A stretch of 64,000 bases of DNA from Pelagadaptatus sp034112445. Its GTDB lineage: Bacteria > Pseudomonadota > Gammaproteobacteria > Pseudomonadales > Cellvibrionaceae. Made by a program: the position numbers and the translations under genes. The stretch's first letter is position 1, and every line of letters starts with the position of its first letter. Of this stretch, positions 17,614 to 26,450 are shown one piece after another. The DNA is taken from assembly GCA_034112445.1 (NCBI GenBank), contig JAWUVI010000014.1:62001-126000 (forward strand), read 5' to 3'. The notes under the pieces are model-generated. The model did no database searches. It saw nothing but the letters and a program-made list of their open reading frames with translations, and was not told the DNA's origin.

Positions 17614-18432
17614 CTACTGATCCATTGTGATGTGACTTGAAGCTACGTTTAATGCATTGATTGTCAATAAGTATAAATATCGCCAGTTTTTTCCGGTAAC
17701 CAATAACATTTGATTGTTGTTATCCCAAGCAAGACCGTTTAATACCGCCTCTGGATCACCGGATGAATTTTCTGTAGCCAACGAGCTTAAATCCAGTTGG
17801 CCAATAACCTTGCCGGTATTGGCATCTATTTCGACTAAGTAGTCTTTTTGCCACACATTGGCCCATATACGACCGTTGATAACAGTAAGGTCGTTTAAAT
17901 TGTGCAGAGGTTGCTGGTTAAAGGTGACGCTGATATGTTTAAGGGGGTTTAATGTTTCTGGGTCTAGCCAAGTTAACTTATTGGAGCCGTCACTCATGAT
18001 CAATTGATTGTTCCAGTGGGTTAGCCCCCAGCCTTCGCTTTTAAGAATAAACGTTTTATCAACCGTCAAGTTATCTTTGTGCCATCGATAAGCTATACCA
18101 GACTGCCAACTGAGGCCATAAAGATAATCACCCAGTAATGCGATTCCTTCGGCAAATTGTGATTTCGGGAAAGAGAATGTTGCGAGGGGGGATAGGTTGT
18201 ATGGGTTGATTTTTTCAACAAATGAATGCCCATAACGGCCGCTACTTTGCCACAATTCAAAACCGTTTTTTGCCGATGAATCGATAGCCAAGCCTTGAGT
18301 AAAAACAGTGGTTGAGTGAGGCAGGCGTTCGACAAGGTTAAAACGATATTGAGTTACTGGCTCACGACTGTTGGAGGCGCTGCTGAGAATCACTAGAAGT
18401 AATATCAGCAGGCTGTGGGTTAGTTTTAGCAT
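17614..18432 (-). CDS. Glutaminyl-peptide cyclotransferase (bacterial beta-propeller type)
   Basis: 272 residues with an N-terminal signal peptide (LKLTHSLLILLLVILSSAS), so exported. Motifs of the plant/bacterial glutamine cyclotransferase family are present: STTVFTQGLAID, QSSGRYGHSFVEK, FPKSQFAEGIALLGD, SEGWGLTHW, LHNLNDLTVINGRIWANVW and DPEAVLNGLAWD. The family converts N-terminal Gln of peptides to pyroglutamate, using a five-bladed propeller. Length is typical. It converges on the duplicated binding-protein gene with only a 14-base gap. Confidence 0.88.
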   Translation of the reverse strand: MLKLTHSLLILLLVILSSASNSREPVTQYRFNLVERLPHSTTVFTQGLAIDSSAKNGFELWQSSGRYGHSFVEKINPYNLSPLATFSFPKSQFAEGIALLGDYLYGLSWQSGIAYRWHKDNLTVDKTFILKSEGWGLTHWNNQLIMSDGSNKLTWLDPETLNPLKHISVTFNQQPLHNLNDLTVINGRIWANVWQKDYLVEIDANTGKVIGQLDLSSLATENSSGDPEAVLNGLAWDNNNQMLLVTGKNWRYLYLLTINALNVASSHITMDQ

Positions 18433-18482
18433 CTGAGTTTGTTGGTAGGGTCTGCGTGGAAAAGTTGTTTAGTGCTTGCCGA

Positions 18483-18803
18483 TCAGTCGGGGTTAACTTC
18501 TCTAGATGCTTCACTTTCGGCAACGTAATCGATGGCTTCTTGCACAGCTTTCGTGACTTTATTGGCTATTTCTCTGAGCTCCTCAGTTGACATGAAAAAC
18601 GTCATATCCACATCGTGGCGGATGTAGCGTGGAGGCAGGCGATTGAGTGCAACACAAGCCGTGTCAGCAAGGTACTCACCATCTTCACGGCTGCGATCAC
18701 TGACTCTATATAATTCTTCTAAAACCAAGCTTTCATAATAGTTGTGAATAGAATCAATACCGCTGGTGACATTGGAACGACGTTGACCAGAACCGAGTAA
18801 CAT
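18483..18803 (-). CDS. ComFB-family late competence protein
   Basis: 106 residues. After a polar start the core reads IHNYYESLVLEELYRV, then DTACVALNRLPPRYIRHDVDMTFFM, matching the ComFB family, in which LNRLPPRY is the most conserved part. ComFB sits in the competence operon of Bacillus, but the family is widespread in bacteria with no competence link, and some members have been reported as cyclic-di-nucleotide binders. A diguanylate cyclase is encoded 2.3 kb away. The Shine-Dalgarno AGGAGAAGG is very strong. Its upstream region carries the 18-bp tandem repeat array. Confidence 0.82.
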   Translation of the reverse strand: MLLGSGQRRSNVTSGIDSIHNYYESLVLEELYRVSDRSREDGEYLADTACVALNRLPPRYIRHDVDMTFFMSTEELREIANKVTKAVQEAIDYVAESEASREVNPD

Positions 18804-18851
18804 AACCTTCTCCTGTGTTCTTTTTTTAGCGTGCTTTCGTTATAGGGCAAA

Positions 18852-18949
18852 TGTACTTTATAGAGTAAGTACACTTTATAGAGTAACTATACTTTATATA
18901 GTAACTACACTTTATATAGTAACTACACTTTATAGAGTAAGTACACTTT
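18852..18949. repeat. 18-bp tandem array upstream of the ComFB-like gene
   Basis: About five and a half copies of an 18-base unit (consensus tacactttatagagtaac; some copies read tatagt instead of tagagt). Each unit contains a small dyad, actttataNagt, so the array presents regularly spaced near-palindromic sites at roughly 1.7 helical turns. It occupies most of the gap between mnmC (ending 19031) and the ComFB start (18803), that is, the likely ComFB promoter region. Confidence 0.85.
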
Positions 18950-19030
18950 CGGCTTAATTTGAAATAACTAAAATAAAAGCCTTAAAGCAGACGCCGTATT
19001 AACACAGTGTAGCTGTTGTGGCTTGAGCTA

Positions 19031-21211
19031 TTAGATTTTATTTCGGGATAAGTTTCGAATAATAAAACGTGCTGGATTGAGTGCTGTTTGTAAGCTCCGG
19101 CTGACCGGTGCAGGTTCTTGGTTAATATGCGCTGCCAACATTTCAGCGCATAAGGGGGCATAGGTAAGTCCACGTGATCCGTAACCTGAGTTAACGTAAA
19201 GGTTGGGGTGGTAGCTGCCCGTTGTGGCTATGCTCGATTTGGCATTTTTTCTCAGCAACTGAAAATCTTCAATAAAATCATCGTGAATGGGAACTGGTCC
19301 TACTAAGGGTAAATAATCGGGGGTTGTGCATCGCAATGCGGCTCGGCCAGTGCAGTCAAAAGGTGTTATTGAGTCTGCAATTAATCCGGGAAATTGAGAC
19401 CGTATTCGATCTATATTTTGTTGATGTTCTTCGTTGCGAATATCAAGGTTCTGATTGCGTGTATCAAAGCTGGCACCGAAACATAATTTCCCATCGTGGC
19501 TAGGTGAAATATAGCCCTCAGAACATAAAACCGTATTGGGGCTGATTTGTTGTGCATCTGTGTGTTTATCGTCGATAGTGATTTGGCTGATCTGGCCTCG
19601 CACGGGCTTGAAAGGCAGTTGCGAGCATTGGCTAAATTTTTTGGCGTCGTTGGCGTTGGCGATGATAACAATGTCAGACGTGGCAATGGTGTCACCCTTA
19701 TTGTTGAGTAAGTGCCAATGTGGATCGTCAGTGGGTTGGTTTAGTTGCAAAGGCTGCTGGTTATAAACAATGCTTATATTTGAGTGCTTGGTCAGAGCTT
19801 CACAAATTGCTTTAGGGTTAAGCCAGCCTGATTGAGAGAAAAACAAACCGCCGTTGTTGGTGCGCAACCCAGCTTGAGCAGAAGCTTGCTCAGGTGAAAG
19901 CGGTTCTAATAACTTGTTCGTGCCAAAAGCCTCAATAATTTTACTGTGTTGCTGTTTATCTTGGTCTGATTGCGCAAGATGTAACACGCCGCATTGCTGG
20001 CCAAATTCTTGCGCGCTTGATTCCCAATAACTCTGATAGTGCCGCTGGGCAAACTGTAGGGCCATTAAATTGAAGTCAGATAAAGTCTCTGCTTTATGAG
20101 AGAGCTTCGCGTAGAGAACTCCTTGAGGGTTGCCTGAGCCTTCTTGGGCTAAAGCGTTATGTCTTTCAATTAAAGTAACCTTATAGTGACGTTGTGCCAA
20201 CGCATTGGCTATATGACAACCCGCTAGGCCACCGCCGATAACCGTTACGGAGAGGTTGTTCTTGAAGCTGGTTTTAGCCGTGGTTGCACCGCTGATATTC
20301 CATGCCAACGAATGTTTAGTATTAACTTTAGATTCAGGAAATTTGTCGATGGTGGGTAAAGCATACTGTTGTTTTAGGTAGGCCTTAATCATTTCTCTTT
20401 TTTTTCCGAAGCCCGGGGTCTTTTCAATTTTAAATCCGTGTTCAGTAAACCCATTTTGAACGATTCTGGCAGCGCTGAAAGTGGCTGCCGTGGTGTTTTG
20501 ATGACTTAGTTTTTGCACCAGATGGAACAGTTCTGGTTGCCACATGTCAGGATTTTTATTGGGCGAAAAACCGTCTAAATACCAAGCGTCTATGGCCCGT
20601 TGTGGTCGTTGATGCGCTGGATGATCACTTTGCAGCAATTGTTCTAACCCTGTTAACGCATCGTCGATAATCAAGGTCAATTCAATGTTGCTGGTGTGAG
20701 TGGTGTTAGTGTGAGAAGTGTTGTTGTTGTTGTTGCTGCTGCTGTGAAAGTTAAGGCGATGAAAACCTCGGTTTAAATGTAGGGGGTATTGCTCAATTAA
20801 CTGCTGGCTCAAGTCGTTAAGTTCTGGCCAGAGTACGAGTGATTTTTTAAGATCGGCTATGGATAGTGGGTGTTTTTCGATGCTGATGTAGTGCAACTTA
20901 GTTGATGCGGGTGCACTTTTTTGCCATTGCTGCCAGGTGGCGAGAAAGTTTAGGCCGGTTCCAAACCCTGTTTCAGCTATAACAAAATCTTCTATAACTG
21001 AGCCTTCTATAGCTGAGTCTTCGCCTGTTTGGTTGGAGGATAAGTTCATCCAGCGGTGTGGTAAGTCGTTTCCCTCTATATACACGTAGCGGCTTTCAGT
21101 TAATCCATCTTTTATCGAGAAGTAAAAATCTTCAAATTGAGTTGAGATAGGCAAGCCTTCCTTTGACCAAGTAAGATGAGCCTGGCGGTTGTTATTGCCT
21201 AAATCAGCCAT
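19031..21211 (-). CDS. mnmC: Bifunctional tRNA mnm5s2U biosynthesis protein MnmC
   Basis: 726 residues with two domains. The N-terminal methyltransferase (MnmD, about 1-245) has FVIAETGFGTGLNFLATWQQW (SAM site) and DAWYLDGFSPNKNPDMW. The C-terminal FAD-dependent oxidoreductase (about 320-726) has the Rossmann motif VTVIGGGLAGCHIANALA and ends with CTTPDYLPLVGPVP and YGSRGLTYAPL. Together they convert cmnm5U34 to nm5U and then mnm5U in tRNA. An unusual low-complexity stretch of Ser, Asn, Thr and His (about residues 155-173) inside the methyltransferase domain is encoded by a trinucleotide-rich tract. The gene overlaps the end of fldB by 8 bases. TusA and TrhO, also encoded here, act on the same tRNA position. 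Confidence 0.94.
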   Translation of the reverse strand: MADLGNNNRQAHLTWSKEGLPISTQFEDFYFSIKDGLTESRYVYIEGNDLPHRWMNLSSNQTGEDSAIEGSVIEDFVIAETGFGTGLNFLATWQQWQKSAPASTKLHYISIEKHPLSIADLKKSLVLWPELNDLSQQLIEQYPLHLNRGFHRLNFHSSSNNNNNTSHTNTTHTSNIELTLIIDDALTGLEQLLQSDHPAHQRPQRAIDAWYLDGFSPNKNPDMWQPELFHLVQKLSHQNTTAATFSAARIVQNGFTEHGFKIEKTPGFGKKREMIKAYLKQQYALPTIDKFPESKVNTKHSLAWNISGATTAKTSFKNNLSVTVIGGGLAGCHIANALAQRHYKVTLIERHNALAQEGSGNPQGVLYAKLSHKAETLSDFNLMALQFAQRHYQSYWESSAQEFGQQCGVLHLAQSDQDKQQHSKIIEAFGTNKLLEPLSPEQASAQAGLRTNNGGLFFSQSGWLNPKAICEALTKHSNISIVYNQQPLQLNQPTDDPHWHLLNNKGDTIATSDIVIIANANDAKKFSQCSQLPFKPVRGQISQITIDDKHTDAQQISPNTVLCSEGYISPSHDGKLCFGASFDTRNQNLDIRNEEHQQNIDRIRSQFPGLIADSITPFDCTGRAALRCTTPDYLPLVGPVPIHDDFIEDFQLLRKNAKSSIATTGSYHPNLYVNSGYGSRGLTYAPLCAEMLAAHINQEPAPVSRSLQTALNPARFIIRNLSRNKI
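20694..20745. repeat. Low-complexity tract inside mnmC
   Basis: Runs of gtt and gct triplets preceded by gtgagtggtgtta / gtgagaagtgtt near-repeats, coding on the minus strand for a stretch of Ser, Asn, Thr and His. In-frame trinucleotide composition allows length change without frameshift. Confidence 0.8.
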
Positions 21212-21743
21212 TGAATTCTCGATGTAACTGATCGCACCACAGTTGTATGCGCTGATCGGTTAATTCAAATTGATTTTCATCGTCGAGAGCTAAACCAACA
21301 AAATGCTTATTGTCGTCAGTTAAGGCTTTAGATGCTTCAAACTCGAAACCATCGACAGGCCAAAACCCCACAATTTGAGCGCCGCGTTTTAATAGCTTGT
21401 GGTAGAGGTAGCCCATAGCGTCTAAAAACCACTCGGGATAACCTATTTGGTCGCCAAGGCCAAACAGAGCAATTTTTTTACCTTCTAATGCAAGCTCATC
21501 TATATCAGACCAAACCTCCTCCCAGTCTTCTTGTAGCTCACCGTAATCCCACGTAGGGATTCCCATAATTAATCGATCGTAAAATTGACAGGTAACAAGA
21601 GGTGTTTCGCTGACATTGAACAAGTCAACGTCATATTGTCCTGATGAGCTCTTTAGGAATTGGCTCTGTATTTTTTCGGCGGCCATTTCTGTGTAGCACG
21701 TAGAGCTACCATAAAATAATCCGATAGAGGCTTTTTGAGTCAT
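21204..21743 (-). CDS. fldB: Flavodoxin FldB
   Basis: 179 residues. The FMN phosphate loop is FYGSSTCYTEMAAEKI. It also has LIMGIPTWDYGELQEDWE and IALFGLGDQIGYPEWFLDAMG (FMN ring-binding loops), and ends FVGLALDDENQFELTDQRI. The STCYTEM variant and GIPTWDYGELQEDW distinguish FldB from FldA. It carries low-potential electrons in the cytoplasm; the partner in this organism is not evident. It overlaps mnmC by 8 bases and is likely cotranscribed with it. Confidence 0.93.
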   Translation of the reverse strand: MTQKASIGLFYGSSTCYTEMAAEKIQSQFLKSSSGQYDVDLFNVSETPLVTCQFYDRLIMGIPTWDYGELQEDWEEVWSDIDELALEGKKIALFGLGDQIGYPEWFLDAMGYLYHKLLKRGAQIVGFWPVDGFEFEASKALTDDNKHFVGLALDDENQFELTDQRIQLWCDQLHREFNG

Positions 21744-21860
21744 CGCTTGAGTTTGTCAGTAGGTTGTTAGGAATTAGCGGCTAGGCATTAGATGTTAGGT
21801 TGTTAGGCGTTAATCGTACTAGAATAGCCCCCCTCCAAGCGACTGATTATTGTTATTACT

Positions 21861-22316
21861 ATGTTAAATATTGCTTTATTTGAGCCTCAAATCGCCCCGA
21901 ATACGGGTAATGTTATTAGGCTTGCTGCCAATAATGGCGCCGCTCTGCATTTAATCGAGCCTATGGGTTTTGATCTAGAAGAAAAAAAGCTGCGCCGCGC
22001 TGGTCTGGATTATGCCGATTTGGCCAATGTCACGGTTCATCCAAACTATGCGGCTTTTGCGGCGGCTATGGCCGGTAAAAGAATTATCGCCAGTACGACC
22101 AAGGGTACTTGTTCTTATACCGACATTACCTACCAACATGACGATGTTTTATTATTTGGCGCTGAAACTCACGGCTTAGCTCCGGAGGTAATGGCGACCA
22201 TACCTTCAGGGTTGAGAATTAAAATACCTATGCGGGTCAATAATCGTAGCCTGAATTTATCTAATTCAGTTGCCATTGTAAGCTATGAAGCTTGGCGGCA
22301 ATTAGGTTTTGTATAG
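21861..22316 (+). CDS. trmL: tRNA (cytidine/uridine(34)-2'-O)-methyltransferase TrmL
   Basis: 151 residues, a minimal SPOUT enzyme. Motif 1 is EPQIAPNTGNVIRLAAN. The SAM-binding knot follows with LFGAETHGLAPEV and IPMRVNNRSLNLSNSVAIVSYEAWRQ. TrmL methylates the 2'-O of nucleotide 34 in tRNA-Leu isoacceptors of E. coli. Length and motifs are complete. It diverges from fldB and is followed 36 bases later by the CoA-transferase gene. Confidence 0.95.
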   Translation: MLNIALFEPQIAPNTGNVIRLAANNGAALHLIEPMGFDLEEKKLRRAGLDYADLANVTVHPNYAAFAAAMAGKRIIASTTKGTCSYTDITYQHDDVLLFGAETHGLAPEVMATIPSGLRIKIPMRVNNRSLNLSNSVAIVSYEAWRQLGFV

Positions 22317-22352
22317 CCATTAAATTTCAAATAACACTTAGGACTTATATAG

Positions 22353-23573
22353 ATGACAATCTCAGCAATACACACCAATAAACGCCCATTAGATGGGGTG
22401 AGGGTGATTGAATTTGGCCAACTTCTTGCGGGGCCCTTTGCGGCTTCTATGTTGGCATATTTTGGTGCTGAGGTTATTAAAATTGAACCACCCAAAGGCG
22501 GCGACCCCATTCGTGGTTGGCGGTTGTTAGATGAAGAGGGTACGTCGCATTGGTGGCGGAGTATTGGCCGTAATAAAAAATCGGTTACTTTAGATTTACG
22601 GCAGCAGCAGGGTTGTGATCTAGCGGCTCGCTTAATTGATACCGCCGATGTATTGGTTGAAAATTTTCGACCCGGGGTTATGGAAAAATGGGGGCTGGGT
22701 CCGGAGAACGTCAAGAAAACCAACCCTAATCTTATTTACACACGTATTTCTGGTTATGGCCAAACAGGTCCTTACTCTTCTCGTCCCGGCTATGCTTCTG
22801 TGTGCGAAGGTATAAGTGGTTTTCGTTATGTGAATGGCTTTCCCAATCAAGCTCCAGTAAGACCTAATTTAAGTATCGGTGACACCATTGCTGGCATTCA
22901 TGCCGCTTTTGGGGTGGTTATGGCCTTACTCTCACGGGAAAAAGGGCACAGTAGTGGGCAGGTTGTCGATGTGGCCTTATATGAAGCTATGTTTAATTTG
23001 ATGGAAGGGGTAATACCTGAGTACTCGGCCACTGGAATTGTTCGTGAAGCATCAGGAACCACGGTGACGGGTATTGTGCCGACGAATACCTACCGCTGCG
23101 GCGATGGTAAATTTGTGGTTATTGGTGGTAATGGCGACTCAATCTTTAAGCGCTTGATGGTGGTGGTTGGTCGTACAGATATGGCCGAAGATGACCGATT
23201 GGCTAGCAATGCAGGACGAGTCGAGCACGAAGTTGAAATTGATAAGGTGCTGGCGTGTTGGTGTTTGGATCATACATCAGTAGAAATTCTTGAAAAGCTT
23301 GATGCAGAAAGAGTGCCATCAGGGCCTATATACAGCGTCGCGGATATGTTTGTTGATCCGCACTTCAGAGACAGAGGTTTATTTGAATCCGTAGAAATCA
23401 ACGGTAAAAAGCTAGAAATTCCCGCTATGGTACCAAAACTAACTGAAACACCTGGGTCTACTCAGTGGCCAGGGGGAGAAGTTGGTAGCCATAACCAAGA
23501 AGTTCTGCACGATTTATTGGGCCTTAATGAGTCCGAAATGACATCATTGCGTGAGCAGGACATTATTTCCTAA
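22353..23573 (+). CDS. Family III CoA-transferase (CaiB/BaiF)
   Basis: 406 residues. It opens with LDGVRVIEFGQLLAGPFAASMLAYFGAEVIKIE and continues with ENFRPGVMEKWGLG, RISGYGQTGPYSSRPGY and NLSIGDTIAGIHAAFG, in which Asp177 is at the position of the catalytic aspartate of formyl-CoA transferase. The second domain and its return to the Rossmann part are complete. The family moves CoA between carboxylic acids; the acid used here is not predictable. It may serve the same fatty-acid or ring-degradation metabolism suggested by the thiolase-like/hydratase fusion and the Baeyer-Villiger enzyme. Confidence 0.9.
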   Translation: MTISAIHTNKRPLDGVRVIEFGQLLAGPFAASMLAYFGAEVIKIEPPKGGDPIRGWRLLDEEGTSHWWRSIGRNKKSVTLDLRQQQGCDLAARLIDTADVLVENFRPGVMEKWGLGPENVKKTNPNLIYTRISGYGQTGPYSSRPGYASVCEGISGFRYVNGFPNQAPVRPNLSIGDTIAGIHAAFGVVMALLSREKGHSSGQVVDVALYEAMFNLMEGVIPEYSATGIVREASGTTVTGIVPTNTYRCGDGKFVVIGGNGDSIFKRLMVVVGRTDMAEDDRLASNAGRVEHEVEIDKVLACWCLDHTSVEILEKLDAERVPSGPIYSVADMFVDPHFRDRGLFESVEINGKKLEIPAMVPKLTETPGSTQWPGGEVGSHNQEVLHDLLGLNESEMTSLREQDIIS

Positions 23574-23728
23574 TGCGCTTTGTTTGTTTGGGTTAGGTGA
23601 TAAGACAGGTAAGTAAAGTAATTTGAGTGGACGTCGCTATAAATAAAGGAGTTTAAGCGAAAACTAATTAGAGTTATTTGTTAAAAGTAGCTAGTATCTT
23701 ATTGAATAAAAAGAGTTTTATGGTTTAT

Positions 23729-23759
23729 TTGACCAGTTATTTACATTTGTCATTATTGT
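23729..23759 (+). promoter_or_regulatory. Possible promoter ahead of the msh operon
   Basis: TTGACC at 23729-23734 with an AT-rich ATTATT/TATTGT region 17-19 bases downstream, in the 218-base gap before mshI. The -35 is good and the -10 is weak. Confidence 0.35.
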
Positions 23760-23791
23760 ACGGCTGATTGTGTTTTTGGGGAGCGATCAAC

Positions 23792-24739
23792 TTGGTTGAT
23801 TTTAAAGGGTTATTTAACAGACTTCTAAGCGGCCTATCAGGTAGCGATAACTCTGGCTGCGTTGGAATTGAAATGAATGCTCAGGGGTTAACCTTGAGTC
23901 ATTGCTCTATTGACTCGAAAGAACGAGTAAACCACTGTGAAGTTTTATTGAATCTCGATGGGCAGTCGGCCAGTGAGCAGCTGAAGCAGCGTATCCACGA
24001 TCTTAAGCTCGAGGGCTCTGAGACTAACGTGGTTCTTCCTGCCAGCAGTTATAACCTGCTATTAGTTGAAGCACCAAAAGTCCCAGAGGCTGAATTGGCT
24101 GAAGCCATCCGTTGGAAAGTTAAGGATATGATGCCATACCCATTAGATGAAACCCTAACGGAAGTGTTTCATCTGCCTGCGAACAGCTCAAAGGGCCGTG
24201 CCATGGTTTATGTGGTGGCCGCCAGAGAAGTTGATGTACGGGATATGATGGCGTTGGTTGAATCTGCTGATTTGAAACTTAATAGTATTGATATACAAGA
24301 ACTTGCCCTTAGAAACATAGTTGAATCCCAAGTGGATACCAGTCGCGGTGTTGGTGTCGTGCATATGGAGCAAGGCCGGGGAACATTAGTTTTAATTCAA
24401 AATGGCGACATGTACTTGTCGCGTCAATTTGACGTCCCCTATAACGCGGGTTTGTTTGATGAGCTACCGGATGATCAATTAATTCTTGAGTTGCAACGCA
24501 GCTTAGATTATTACGAGCGGCAAATGGGACAGGTTCCACCTAAATCTATTGTGCTGTGCGGCGAAAACATATCGGCGGATAAAATCACGCCAACTTTACA
24601 GGAGGCTTTCTCTGCTGAAGTTAGCGTACTTAGCCTGTCAGGGGTAGTGGCGGGTACAGAGCCGTTAGAAGAGTCTTTACTGCAATTGTGTGTGAGCTCT
24701 ATTGGCGGAGCATTAAGAAAGCCAGCGGTGATGTCATGA
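23792..24739 (+). CDS. mshI: MSHA biogenesis protein MshI (PilM-like)
   Basis: 315 residues from a TTG at 23792, preferred because GGGGAG sits eight bases ahead; a TTG at 23768 gives eight more residues. It is an actin-like fold as in PilM: IEMNAQGLTLSHC, NVVLPASSYNLLLVEAPKVPEAELAEAIRWKVKDMMPYP region, VYVVAAREVDVRDMMALVE, then GVVHMEQGRGTLVLIQNGDMY. MshI is the cytoplasmic part of the inner-membrane alignment complex of the mannose-sensitive haemagglutinin pilus. Its TGA overlaps the ATG of the next gene (ATGA), marking the start of a tightly coupled operon. Confidence 0.9.
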   Translation: MVDFKGLFNRLLSGLSGSDNSGCVGIEMNAQGLTLSHCSIDSKERVNHCEVLLNLDGQSASEQLKQRIHDLKLEGSETNVVLPASSYNLLLVEAPKVPEAELAEAIRWKVKDMMPYPLDETLTEVFHLPANSSKGRAMVYVVAAREVDVRDMMALVESADLKLNSIDIQELALRNIVESQVDTSRGVGVVHMEQGRGTLVLIQNGDMYLSRQFDVPYNAGLFDELPDDQLILELQRSLDYYERQMGQVPPKSIVLCGENISADKITPTLQEAFSAEVSVLSLSGVVAGTEPLEESLLQLCVSSIGGALRKPAVMS

Positions 24740-25395
24740 ATACTCCAATAGGTAATATACGCCAAGAGATTAATCTCTATCAGCCGCAGCTGCGACCAAC
24801 ATTAGATATATTGTCAGTAAAAAACACACTGTTCATGCTGGCCATATTTATGGTTGTGATGGTATTGCTGAGCGTTGCTGGCACAGTACAGAATCAAAAT
24901 TTAAAAGAGCAAAAAGTCCTATTGCAAAAAAACAAGAATGAGCTGGAACAGCGTGTCACTAAAATGGCTGCTTTGGTGACTAAAAGTAATTCGGCTGCAT
25001 TAGGAAAGAAAATTGAAAAAATCAGCTCTCAAATAGAGCACAGAAAACGTCTGAAGCGTGTGCTTGACGTGCAAAATGTTGGCAATGCTAAGGGCTTCTC
25101 AGAACACTTGCGGGTATTGTCTCAATATTCATCTAAGCATATAGCCTTGACTGATTTTGGTTTTAGCCAAGGCGGCAAGCGGGTGCAATTATCTGGAGTA
25201 ACCAATAAAGCTGAAACCATTCCTGAATATATTGAGAAGCTACAAACCAGTGATGTTTTTAGTGCTAGTGTATTTGGGACTATGGTTATTGAAAATCAGG
25301 TTATCGAAACTCAAAGCTCTGAGGGGAAAAGTAATCTACTCAGTTTTTCGCTGAATCAAGGACTGAGATACTCAGCCGGTGTCGATCATGAATGA
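24736..25395 (+). CDS. PilN-like MSHA assembly protein (MshI2 position)
   Basis: 219 residues. The start MNTPIGNIRQEINLYQPQLR is the classic PilN entry (INLYxxxLR binds PilM). One membrane helix at about 34-56 (NTLFMLAIFMVVMVLLSVAG) is followed by a periplasmic coiled coil (QNQNLKEQKVLLQKNKNEL) and a small globular domain. It would connect MshI to MshJ across the inner membrane. Vibrio loci often show this as a second mshI-like gene. Overlapping starts on both sides indicate coupled translation. Confidence 0.85.
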   Translation: MNTPIGNIRQEINLYQPQLRPTLDILSVKNTLFMLAIFMVVMVLLSVAGTVQNQNLKEQKVLLQKNKNELEQRVTKMAALVTKSNSAALGKKIEKISSQIEHRKRLKRVLDVQNVGNAKGFSEHLRVLSQYSSKHIALTDFGFSQGGKRVQLSGVTNKAETIPEYIEKLQTSDVFSASVFGTMVIENQVIETQSSEGKSNLLSFSLNQGLRYSAGVDHE

Positions 25396-26083
25396 TACTC
25401 AGGCTTCCATCAATCCTTATCTACAAAAATATAAAGAGTTGTCTCAGCGCGAAAAAGCTTTAGCTTTAGCCATGACTGCAGCGCTCATTTATATGTTGTT
25501 CAGTTGGATGGTGTTTGCGCCACTTAATGAACAAAAACAGGTATTAGCTCAAGAAACGGGCAGCTTGCAGGAGGGCATAAATGAATTGGCTCAAACAATG
25601 GCTGTTTATTCGGCCAACCTAACCAAAGACCCTGATCAGATTCAGAAAAATAAAATTAAAGCTCTGCAAGTTCAATTGAATGATTTAGATAAAGCTTTGT
25701 CGGATTCTTCGGTTGGCTTGGTTCGGGCTGAGCAATTACCCGTTTTATTACAGGATGTGCTGACCAACCGGGGCAAATTAAAACTCGTCAGTTTGAAAAC
25801 TTTACCCGTAGAGCAAATTGATATTACCGCTTCGCCCAATCCAGAAAAACAAGGCCTTATTGATGAGCCAGCTACTGAGGCGTTGGGTGTCTATAAGCAT
25901 GGAGTTGAAATTGTATTTGTCGGCAAATACTTTGATTCACAAGATTATTTGTCGTCTCTAGAGAATTTGTCATGGCGTTTTTACTGGGATAATCTCACCT
26001 ACCAAGTGGATGCTCACCCTAAGGGTAATATCACCTTGCAGGTTTACACTTTATCGACGGCAATGGGGGCTTTTGGTGCGTAA
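25388..26083 (+). CDS. mshJ: MSHA biogenesis protein MshJ (PilO/GspM-like)
   Basis: 231 residues from the ATG at 25388 inside the end of the PilN-like gene (a GTG at 25379 is the alternative). A membrane helix at about 27-46 (LALAMTAALIYMLFSWMVFA) is preceded by YKELSQREKALAL, a typical GspM/PilO entry. A periplasmic coiled coil and a ferredoxin-like domain follow (GVEIVFVGKYFDSQDYLSSL, LTYQVDAHPKGNITLQVYTL). It partners the PilN-like protein in the alignment complex. Confidence 0.88.
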   Translation: MNDTQASINPYLQKYKELSQREKALALAMTAALIYMLFSWMVFAPLNEQKQVLAQETGSLQEGINELAQTMAVYSANLTKDPDQIQKNKIKALQVQLNDLDKALSDSSVGLVRAEQLPVLLQDVLTNRGKLKLVSLKTLPVEQIDITASPNPEKQGLIDEPATEALGVYKHGVEIVFVGKYFDSQDYLSSLENLSWRFYWDNLTYQVDAHPKGNITLQVYTLSTAMGAFGA

Positions 26084-26444
26084 TTTAACTCCCCCAAAAC
26101 TATGGTTAGTCGCTTTTCTCGGGACATTTTTATTGAGTGTTAGTGCTCATGGGGCAATGCGAGATCCAACTCTACCCCTAGTTGGTATGGGTAATGGAAC
26201 TCTGTCAGCAACAGTGAAATCTGATCAGCAGGACGCCTTAACCCTTGAGTCCATTTTTATCTCAGACAAAAGAAAACTAGCCGTCATTAACGGTCAGACA
26301 GTATCGATTAATCAAACGATTAATGGTGTATTCATTAAAAATATTACCGCAAAGGAAGTCACTGTTAGGCATAAAGGACAGGATAAAAAATTACACATTA
26401 TTAAGCCTTTACTCAAAACCAGAAATGGCGCCCGACAAGGTTGA
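26076..26444 (+). CDS. mshK: MSHA biogenesis protein MshK (PilP/GspC-like)
   Basis: 122 residues from the GTG at 26076, which has GGGGG upstream and puts a signal/anchor helix (LWLVAFLGTFLLSVSAHGA) right at the N-terminus; the frame is open further upstream but that would precede the membrane segment. After AMRDPTLPL comes a small beta domain (ALTLESIFISDKRKLAVING, GVFIKNITAKEVTVRH), the HR-type domain shared with PilP and GspC that contacts the secretin. It overlaps mshJ by 8 bases. Confidence 0.85.
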   Translation: MRNLTPPKLWLVAFLGTFLLSVSAHGAMRDPTLPLVGMGNGTLSATVKSDQQDALTLESIFISDKRKLAVINGQTVSINQTINGVFIKNITAKEVTVRHKGQDKKLHIIKPLLKTRNGARQG

Positions 26445-26450
26445 AAAAAT

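Noticed and set aside
18852..18949. Regular repeat array as a possible CRISPR
   Set aside because: Copies are directly adjacent with no spacers, the unit is only 18 bases, and no cas genes are present.
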